From assembly GCA_029210225.1 (NCBI GenBank), contig JARGOJ010000103.1, positions 1 through 5,949 of the forward strand: DNA of 5,949 nucleotides, in the 5' to 3' direction. The position numbers and the translations under genes are program-made. The notes beneath the pieces are model-generated. The model worked only from the letters and a program-made list of their open reading frames with translations, made no database searches and had not been told where the DNA came from. Positions 5,916 through 5,949 of the stretch are shown here, piece after piece; the stretch's first letter is position 1, and the number at the start of each line of letters is the position of its first letter. The stretch comes from Planctomycetota bacterium. GTDB lineage: Bacteria > Planctomycetota > J058 > JARGOJ01.

Positions 5916-5949
5916 TTGAATCCCTCTCTGGGTGTGAATGAAATTGAAC
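5916..5949 (+). CDS. Start of an unidentified gene (3' partial)
   Basis: A consensus Shine-Dalgarno, GGAGG at 5906-5910, lies 5 bases before a TTG that opens a frame to the right edge (MNPSLGVNEIE). Eleven residues are too few to identify the product. An ATG at 5938 is also possible but too far from the Shine-Dalgarno. The helicase gene in this window also uses TTG, so this start is credible. The interval 5799-5915 holds only the repeat remnant and AT-rich sequence. Confidence 0.4.
   Translation, partial: MNPSLGVNEIE

Overview
The window (about 50-54% GC over most of its length) comes from a bacterium. It holds five substantial protein genes, the start of a probable sixth, and no rRNA, tRNA, CRISPR array or transposase that I can see. 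I cannot name the organism. A WD40/TPR protein, a Firmicutes-like XPD/DinG helicase with a RecB-type nuclease domain and a DUF2058 (YaiL-type) protein together suggest a non-model Gram-negative lineage, such as a planctomycete-like, lentisphaeral or deltaproteobacterial-grade group. That placement is inference only.

Layout. (1) 1-736, plus strand: the 3' part of a gene for a WD40-repeat protein with a TPR-like C-terminus, running in from the left edge. (2) 774-4408, minus strand: two genes read from right to left, an MBL-fold hydrolase of the YycJ/WalJ type (3509-4408) and then an 894-residue nuclease-helicase (774-3458). They are separated by 50 bases and probably form one operon behind a recognisable promoter at 4442-4471. 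(3) 4409-4588: an AT-rich divergent promoter region. (4) 4589-5113, plus strand: a DUF2058-family protein with a lysine-rich head, a coiled coil and a small C-terminal domain. (5) 5136-5798, minus strand: an unrecognised 220-residue protein in a stretch of about 45% GC. (6) 5799-5949: an intergenic stretch carrying a degenerate copy of the 3' end of the DUF2058 gene, followed by a strong Shine-Dalgarno and a TTG start for a gene leaving the right edge.

How the parts may work together. The two-gene minus-strand unit looks like a DNA-processing cassette. The MBL protein belongs to a family linked to DNA repair in Bacillus. Its N-terminal extension contains QLELF, a close match to the bacterial sliding-clamp-binding consensus. 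Its operon partner retains helicase motifs, four Fe-S cysteines and RecB-family nuclease residues. A clamp-recruited nuclease working with a nuclease-helicase is the most interesting hypothesis here. The second point of interest is that the AT-rich orphan gene lies between the 3' end of the DUF2058 gene and a decayed repeat of that same 3' end, which suggests either an old insertion at that site or the remains of a tandem paralogue.
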